A DNA stretch of 36,356 nucleotides from Saccoglossus kowalevskii (taxonomy: Eukaryota; Hemichordata; Enteropneusta; Harrimaniidae): positions 479,505-515,860 of the forward strand of contig NW_003122908.1 in NCBI RefSeq assembly GCF_000003605.2, in the 5' to 3' direction. Made by a program: the position numbers and the translations under genes. The notes beneath the pieces were generated by a model. The model was not told the origin of the DNA, did no database searches, and worked only from the letters and a program-made list of their open reading frames with translations. Below, one piece after another: positions 12,901-21,900 of this stretch; the stretch's first letter is position 1; every line of letters begins with the position of its first letter.

Positions 12901-15900
12901 GGCTCAGTTTACTAATTAATTAATTAATTTAATAATGAAATATATTTTCACAGGAATTTTATTTCACCATTTTGGCATTTTTAGACATTTGAACATTAAT
13001 AAATATGTTCCTAGACACAAACGTTTTTTTCTGATAACAAATGATTTCTATATGCGCATAATATTTTAATCTCTAAACTTTAAATCAAGGAAAATACAGA
13101 ACAAGCTTTTTTTTTAACTCACTTCACAGTACATGCACTTCCAATCGTATGGGTTGTTTTCAACATCGACAATGAAGAATGATATATCCACCTAATTGGG
13201 ATATGTGAGAATCAAAAAATAATTACAAACTGCCTGTCTATACTGTTTACAAATGGGAACAAATTGTTTTCACAGATCAGACTGTACTTATGCCAACATG
13301 TGTGTATGTAAATTATAAGCTCTTCTGATTTCAACGTGAATAGAATTTTAAATTTGGTAGAAGTGGTGGGGAAAAAAAGCTGTTAAAAGGAGTTTGATCC
13401 AAATTGAACTACTGCGCACGTTTTTGAGCGTATGTGTAAAGCTTTTATGAGAATAAAAATCGCAGTGAATGTAATGGAAAAGTATGATTACATTTGAAAC
13501 TTACTAAATAAAATGTGAATTATTTGAAAATTTGTTGCAATATTATGCGTCATATCAATTAGGATGTGTAACTTGTTTAACCAAACAAAATTCTGAGATA
13601 TTTATGTTATCATTTTGCTTATTTAATTATTATTTTTGTTCTTTTTCTGTATCGTTATATAATCTTTAATTTATTGTTCTGTTTCTCCCCCAGATATTGC
13701 ATTTAGACTGGCGTCCATTGATGCGGGATAGTTTATTCTACGGTATTTCAATTTGCTGTTTTATTACATTTTCCTGGGATGCACACTTTGAACTATGGGA
13801 GTCCATAGTGTTGCTGGTGCTCTACGTCTTATATATTGTAATCATGAAGTTCAACCACCATTTTATGAATCTCATGGATAAGTGTGCTTGGTGAGTGTAT
13901 TAAACCAAATACAATAAACATTAATCCCTTGATTGAGGTAGTTCAAATTTGGAATGAAGACCCCAAAACACGGGGGATTAACTGATACCCTGGATGAGGA
14001 GGGTACATGCAACAGATGTAATTATGGACGAACTTTTGTTATTCTGTAAAATACTTTATTTTCGCTTGGATTTAATTTTCACTATTTTCGCTGATTCAGT
14101 GAAAATAAAATCCAGCGAATATACTTTTTAGCTCCGTTGTCGACTTTGTCGAGCGGAGCTTATCATATGAGTGATTGTCCGTCGTCGTCCCTGTCAATGT
14201 TTTACTTTTTCGACTTCTTCTTGAAAACTACAAGCCTGAATGCTTTGATACTTGGTGTATATGTACCTTGGGTAGACCTCTCTTAGGTTTGTTCATTTCA
14301 TGTTGATATCTTCAATTCTCTAATTTTGGTGAATATTTTTGTCATTTTTGGTAAAAAGTGATATTTTTGACTTCTTGTTAAAAACCGCAAGTCCAATTGC
14401 TTTGATACTACATATATAGGTACTACATGTGAACCTCTCTCAGATTTGTTCATTTCGTGATGATATCTTCAATTCTCTAATTTTGGTGAATATTTTTGTA
14501 ATTTTTGGTAAAAAGTGATATTTTCGACTTCTTGTTAAAAACCACAAGTCCGATTGCTTTGATATTACATATATAGGTACTACATGTGGACCTCTCTCAG
14601 ATTTGTTCATTTTGTGATGNNNNNNNNNNNNNNNNNNNNNNNNNNNNNNNNNNNNNNNNNNNNNNNNNNNNNNNNNNNNNNNNNNNNNNNNTGGAATACT
14701 GTTATGTAACTGCATCGCCAAACTTAAACTCAGTGAAATAGTGAGTACCAGTACTGTAAAATCCTTTATTTTCGCTCAGAATTTATTTTCGCTTTTTTCG
14801 CTGAAGGGATGAAATAAGTGAAAATAAAATCCAGCTAATATACCTTTTTTTTTCTATATTTTACATTTGACTCATCAAATACTAGTGAAAATAAACTCTA
14901 CAAAACAGCTAAAAGTCTTTTAATTTATTTATTTAATTTATTGATTATTATTTATTTTAATAAGGTGTTTTCAGTAAGTAACCAAATACATGTACCGGTA
15001 CCGGTAATGTTCATTGGTGTAACAATTCTTCATAACAATTTGATCTGTTAAAAACTTTTTGTTTCAACTTTTTTTATGAAGTCGTTTTTTTTATTTAAGA
15101 AATTGGCAAATTGTTTTCAAAAAATTGAGATAAGCCAACTTGTTTTTGATGATCAGTGAGACAACCAAAAACAGAACATTTTTGCTCACATCTACTGTAG
15201 ACTACTTTATTTTCACTATTTTCGCTGATTCTGTAAAAATAAAATCCAGCGAATATACTTTCTTTCCTATATTTCACATTCAACTTGTCAAATATCAGTG
15301 AAAATAAATTCCATACAAAACGCCCAAAAAGCCTTTTTAGTGAAAATTAATTCCAGCTGAAATAAAGTATTTCACAGTATATGGGTAACTATGGAATTAT
15401 TAATTAGTGAGTGATATTACAAATTACCATAAAAATATGTTGTCCACCCACACTACAGTGTGATGGTTGTGATCGAAATGGGTTGCTACTATATGTGCAT
15501 TCATCATGTCAGAGTTAACACTGGAATGAGTTTTGCAGAAAACAAATAAGCTTCGTCAAGATTTAGGGTTTGTAGGTGCCAAGACAATTTTGGTGTGGTT
15601 CTAAACAGATCACAAAATGTTTTGGTACGCTAATTCTTTTTCAATCATGAACTTGTAGTCAATCCTGTCACTGCCTATGTGTAAATCAATTTCTTTCAAA
15701 CCAGGACTGCGAAGAATGTAATATTACAGTGGTAGCATTCTGTTGCTAAACACACACCATAAAAACAAAAGAATTTGTTGTCCTTTGTTTTTATGCTACA
15801 ATTTCTCTGAATTATGCATCCTTTTAATTTCTGAATATTAAATGCTGACATATTTTTTTTACAGTGAGTGCTGTAGTCGGCAAGTTGTGCCCATAGATGC

Positions 15901-18900
15901 CGAGACTGGAGTGGAAGGAGAAACTGATACCACTAATCTTCCTGATGAAGAGACTCCAGTGAAAAGATTTGACAATGAAAACAACATTGCAAATGATAAA
16001 GATTCGCTGCCACCTCTGAAGAAGGTAGGGAAGTCAAAAGAAAAGCATTGTTTGAAGTGTGGAAGTTACCCTTTTCACCACCAGTTCTCGTTTTTTTCAT
16101 CACAAATTCACAAATTGTCTTGTTTATGGTCTGCACTCTCCTTCAGAAGATGGGGACAAAAATAGTGAAATTTTTTGAGTAAAAACTGAGAGCATCTGAT
16201 TGAATATCAAAGTGATAAAATATTATGTCATATAAAGCATGTATGTGACCTTAGTTGACCTTTAGGAAGTGTTTACTCAACAGTTCAGCACTGTATGTTG
16301 TACTATTTTTTCTGCTTGCTTTCAATAATGGATGTTGTTAAGTTAATATCTGTTTCATCCAAAACTTAATTTGCGAAAAATACAACAAAAAATTGATAAA
16401 AATATTGACTTAAAAAGAAATTTGCTGAGAGATGGTTACTGGCAACAATGTCCTTAGCAGGTGAAGAATTAACGCTTTATTTCTCCATGTTGAAATTACA
16501 TAGGATCGTAGGATGTCAACAATGTCGACGGGCAGTACGAGCGAAAAACATATCTTTCATCATGTTAAACATGGCGAACTCTCAGGAAAGATTGTAAGTC
16601 AGTTTATTAAAGTATCTCGTTAAATAAACGCTGTCATCGCAACTGTGCATATGTGTGCTCCTGCTAACAAAAACAAAACAAAAAAAGTTTTAAAAGATCT
16701 TCACAATTATGATCAAGGTTTTTTTTTATTTCGTGAGAAAGCGCCAAAATTACGGCTGTTTATCATTTCACGTCTACAAACTATTTGAATTGAACTGCGT
16801 AATGACGAAGTGGAAAACAGAAGAAGAATAATAAAAAAAGCAGGATGCACATTTATGTGGTTTTGATGACAGTGTCTCTCTATGTTTATATGAGGTGAAG
16901 CCTGTCTGTATATGGTGATGCTAATGTCGTGTATTTCAATAATGGATTATGTTAAATCAGTTTGTATGTGGGGCTGGGGTGTATATATAGCCGACTCCTG
17001 CGTTAAGAATTTAATTACAAACCTGATATAATTTATCATATTTTACATGATTGATACGTTTTTGCGCATTTTGACTATTATATTTTATGTTTTATTCATT
17101 GTTTTGTAGGAAAAGCTATACCATTATTGTAGACAGTACATGTCAGACATCGGTAATAGGCTATAAATTAAATAAATTAATTTTTTTTTTTTCTCGTCAA
17201 GCATGAAATATTGATGCAGTCAGGGTACGTTTATAGCGAACCATTCATGCAAAAAACTGGGGACTGCATACCGATTATAGACTTGGGATTTCTACTTGAT
17301 AATCCTGCAAACAACCGGTTGAACAAATTTGCGCATGAAATAACGGTCGTACTGTGCATGCATACTGATTCTATAAGGCACTGGTTTACCTACATAATCC
17401 ATATGATTTACGCTCGGCCACTTCTCGTGCCTGATTGAAGTTTAATTTTCTCAGAATTCCACATCAGTCTAGGACGTTGAGTGTATATACAGACAGGTGT
17501 TGACCTGGAATACCCTGTGTTACCTCCAAAACGAGCCTCCTTTGTGTGAATCAAAAACTTGATAAAAAACAATAATGGCTCATGTTGCATTGTGATTTGT
17601 TGAATTCACTGTGCGTTCTTGTAGGTTTTTTTTTATCACGGCCAGTAGGTAACTTACAAAAATAACTAAAACACAAGTTTTCAGCAAATCCTAAACAACA
17701 AATTTCGTTTAGAATTACATAATACTGAGGGAAAAGTTATCATGTAAACTTTTAAAGAAAAATATTCTTGTTTTTTTTTTCCTGAGACTTACATTATTGA
17801 AAACATTCCATTGTCACAACAAACAAGAATATTTTTTTTTTTTACCATAATTGGTTCATTTTCTATGTACATTTGTTTGCTTGCATACATGCATGGGATT
17901 AGCATTATCAAATCTGTATCCTGCCTAATTGGTTGTCTTGGTAACCAACCTGTCATAATAAATTGGGATTAAAGCAGTGATTTAGTAAAGACAACAAATT
18001 GGCAGGTTTTTCAGATTTGAAATCTTGTTTTGTATTGATTCGTTCTATTCTGTGGGTTTGGTTTATATGTTGAGTGTCTTTTTAATTAGTTTGTAAGAAT
18101 GAATTAAATACAGTGTTGTTCCACAGATTTGAGGCAACACCTCTACCAATTCAATTCTACAAGTAATTGTCTGATTTTCTTCACTACTTCTCATTATGTA
18201 CAATTTTATTAACAACAAAATTCAGGTCATGTAATTATCTGCACTGGATGCATTTGTTTTGTTTGTTTGTTCTACATTATTACTCTATACGACGATGTAT
18301 CGATAAAAGTAGAACTAAACAATCAAATCTAAATTTCCATGAAAAAACAAAAATTGCACACCTGGTGTGCCCGACCATCTCACAAAAAAAAATATAAATG
18401 TAACGTTAAAAACACAATACAGTTTTAAAAATAAAAATAATCAAAATTGTAATCACTGTAATACCTCACTGTATAAATGTATAAATATGGTTGATGATGC
18501 ACTTTATAAAAAAATTGTAATGTATTCAAATATGGGAAGCATGTCTCGTCAACAAAATGTTTTTTATTAAATGTGGGCATGTTTATTTATCACTGACAAA
18601 GATTTCCTGCCGAATTCACCTCGCAACATCCACAAATTATTGTTGTTAACTTTTATAACCCGAGCACAGAACTATCACTGTCAATGTTTCGTAATTCACG
18701 GTGGCTTATATGTCATTTGGTGTTCTATGTGGTGGATATATTTTTATTATCTAATTGTCTAATTTCTTAATACACGTTTCCACTTGGCTTTATATCTATA
18801 ACATTCTATAAATAGTTTACTAACCGCTGTACTTCTAATTTTTCTTATTTCCCCTATTCCCTGCCATAAATCATTCCCTTACCTCCTGGCTTTGCTATTT

Positions 18901-21900
18901 TGTTAATTTTTTTTATAATTATTTTTATTTATCAACATTTGTATATGGTAATCTAATAAAAAAAATCCCTATTAATAAATAATAAACCATGTCTGATCCA
19001 AATCAAATCAAATCAAATCAAAATCTGATGACTGGAACATTTATTTAGACCTCTTCTCTTTCTGATATGAGGAGGGGCAGTGCAATTGACTTGAGGAAGG
19101 GCAGTGCAATTGATGTTAGGAGGGGCAGTGCAATAGACGTCAAAAAGGGTAGTGTAATTGATGTCAAGAGGGGTAGTGCAATTGACGTTAGACGGAGTAG
19201 TAATACGGTAGATGTAGATATTTTAAATAAATCTAAACCCAATACCAATGGTACTGCAAATAAAAATAATGAACACAGCTCAGGTAGCACAGGTAAAGGA
19301 ACTCCATCCAAAACGCTAAATCCAAAAAATAAATTACCAAATAACGGGTCAGTAGTGCCTCCTATTTCAGTAAGAAATCAAGAGACAATAATTAGAGGTC
19401 CAGATGACAAATCACATTTAATAAGTAATAATAAAGGCACAAACAACATCACGGTTGAGGGAATAGACAATATAGGTCACACCCTTTCACCTGATTCCTC
19501 TGACCCATCCTATGACCCCTCTGACCCTAAGGCCAACAAGAGACCATCAATTGCCATCCAACCATCTGCCTTGGAACTGAATAATCTGGTGAAGGAGGCT
19601 GAATCCGCTACTGCACGAAATAACATTCCAGAAGAAGTTGAGGTGAGTAAGAAGCAAATGATTACCTCGTTTGAGGTCAGTGTTAAGTAATAATGACTCC
19701 CTTGCACAGTAGTTAGTGTTAACTTGTATTTTTAAAGGTTAAATGCTCTTTTAAGCTTTCAAGTAATTTATCATTCTCTCTGGCTCTCTTTGTCTTTGTC
19801 TTTGTTCCTTGTAATTTATTTGACAGTTGATTCGAGTTCAGCGTGTGTCTCAGTTTAATTGGTAATCAATTATTTTAAGCAAGTTTGTTTAAATAACAAT
19901 GAATAATATAGACGTTTGAATCGTTTAACAATTTGTAATGATTCTATTAAATACGAATAACTGCATGCTTCATTATTTTAAGCCAAGTACGTCTGATTTT
20001 TCAAGATTGCTGTGTTCCTGTATCCGGGTAGTTGCTGGAAAATACATTCAGAATTCATTCTTTGTTTGTTTGTTACACGAATACTCATCGCTCACTGACA
20101 GAAGTTGTATATACAAGTAGAGAATGTGGCTTTGTGAATTAATATCAGAATATGGCGTTTAAAGTTTGCAGGAACAATTAGGCAGCATTTTTGGGGGTTT
20201 ATTTAAATATGTTCACACTATGCGGTAGACATTTACTCCTCTGATAGTTTTCTTGGTACTCGCCAGCGTTTCTGGAACTGCATGGCAATTGTTTGGTAAT
20301 GTAGGCGTGCGCGTCATATTTTGATTTATCATTTACCATGCTGGAAAATAGTATAAAAACGAATGCGTTTATGGATGAGACTGGGACGGTAATGGGAGTG
20401 CGAAGCATGTGTATGATGTAGACTGGTAGGCGATGGAATGTAACGTGATGGATTTATACAGCGAACAGAGCAGGGAGTAATTTTCAATCTCATTTTGTCA
20501 CTTTGTATTTGGTAAATACCAGAAATTATAATAAAATTGTATTCTATGGTTTTATTTTTGTTAGTCTGTATATGCGCGTGTCAATTTTTGTCTGCACGGC
20601 ATTCAGTGTGCGTTTTTCTAACCAAGCATATTTCATGGATATGCTTAGGTGATTTAGTATTTCCAAATTGTTCTGACTATATGTATTTATGAAAGCCCAT
20701 TCTTGCTGTCATCTTAAAAGAAAACTTAACATATAGTGCCGAGTGTTGAACCAGTCCTCTCTATTTTGTGCTTTGGTATAGCGCCCTCATCACACATTAT
20801 CAGAGTACTTTTGTTTTTATTTAAATATTAATTCTTATGTTTTGTTAATGTTTACTGAAATATATATATATCTAAAAGTAAAATAAATAAATAAAATTGA
20901 TCTTTTATCGATATATATTTAAAATATATTTAAAATAATGAATGAAATTCTAAGATTAAATATAAATACCTCTGTTAGCATGTTTGTAAATACTGGTACT
21001 CATTGTTACTTCATTTCCTTGCTGCCCTCCTTTAGAAGGACTCTCAGGAAGCAACTGTACAAGCCGAAGAAGAGGAAGTGCAGCTTGTAGTTTGTCCATG
21101 CTTGCCTGCCCTCAATATGAATTATCCCGACAAGGAATTAGCACGTCAAAGCGGTTGCTGTGGATGGTTCAAATACTTCTTTAAGTGGATCCTCTTTATC
21201 GTCAGTTTCCCGTTCGTGTGTCTGTTTACCTGGACTATCCCCAACTGTGGCAAACCACATCTCAAGTAAGTGTCTTTGTCTTCGCTTAGGGCCTCCCATG
21301 TATATTGGTCAACTAATGCTGGGATGGGGGTGGTATGGTGTATGGAATGGTTGTTTTAGTTTTTTTGGGACGTTTCTAGTGGCCAAAATGTTTATGATTT
21401 AATGTTCCACGCCAAGAATGTTAATGTGCCTCATCTGACTGGGCCAATCTGTGGGACTTGATTACATTAACACTTCCTGTAAAAGTAAGGCTCAATTTAT
21501 TGCAAGATATTAGTACAAATTCCAGTGCTTTTTAAAATTACCGTATTTTGAGTATTAATATTACACAAAATAGCCAGTGTGAAACATAACTCTTTTGTGA
21601 AGGGCAGAAGGTAACATAAATTGACTAGCAACAGTAAAAGCCTACTCAATAAAATTGCACTCAAGGGCAATATAAGAATATTGACTTAAAAAAATCTGGT
21701 GGTCACCAGCCAAATCTTCTAGAAAATAATGGGTAATGGCCATTTTGGAAGTATTAGAATGCTTTTTACCATTGATTTCTATTACAGAGATATTATTATA
21801 TCTCAAATTGTAAGTTTCTCAAAATATGTCCCTGTAACGCACAATAGAATACTATTTCACGGTGAGACAATAGTTCCATGATTTTGTATAATCAACAAAC

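Noticed and set aside
14440-14721. Minus-strand frame across the N gap
   Set aside because: Translated N and satellite sequence; not a gene.
17211-17438. Plus-strand 75-residue frame in an NCKX intron as an extra exon
   Set aside because: No acceptor/donor pair gives the needed phase 0 to 0, and the sequence has no similarity to exchanger loops.
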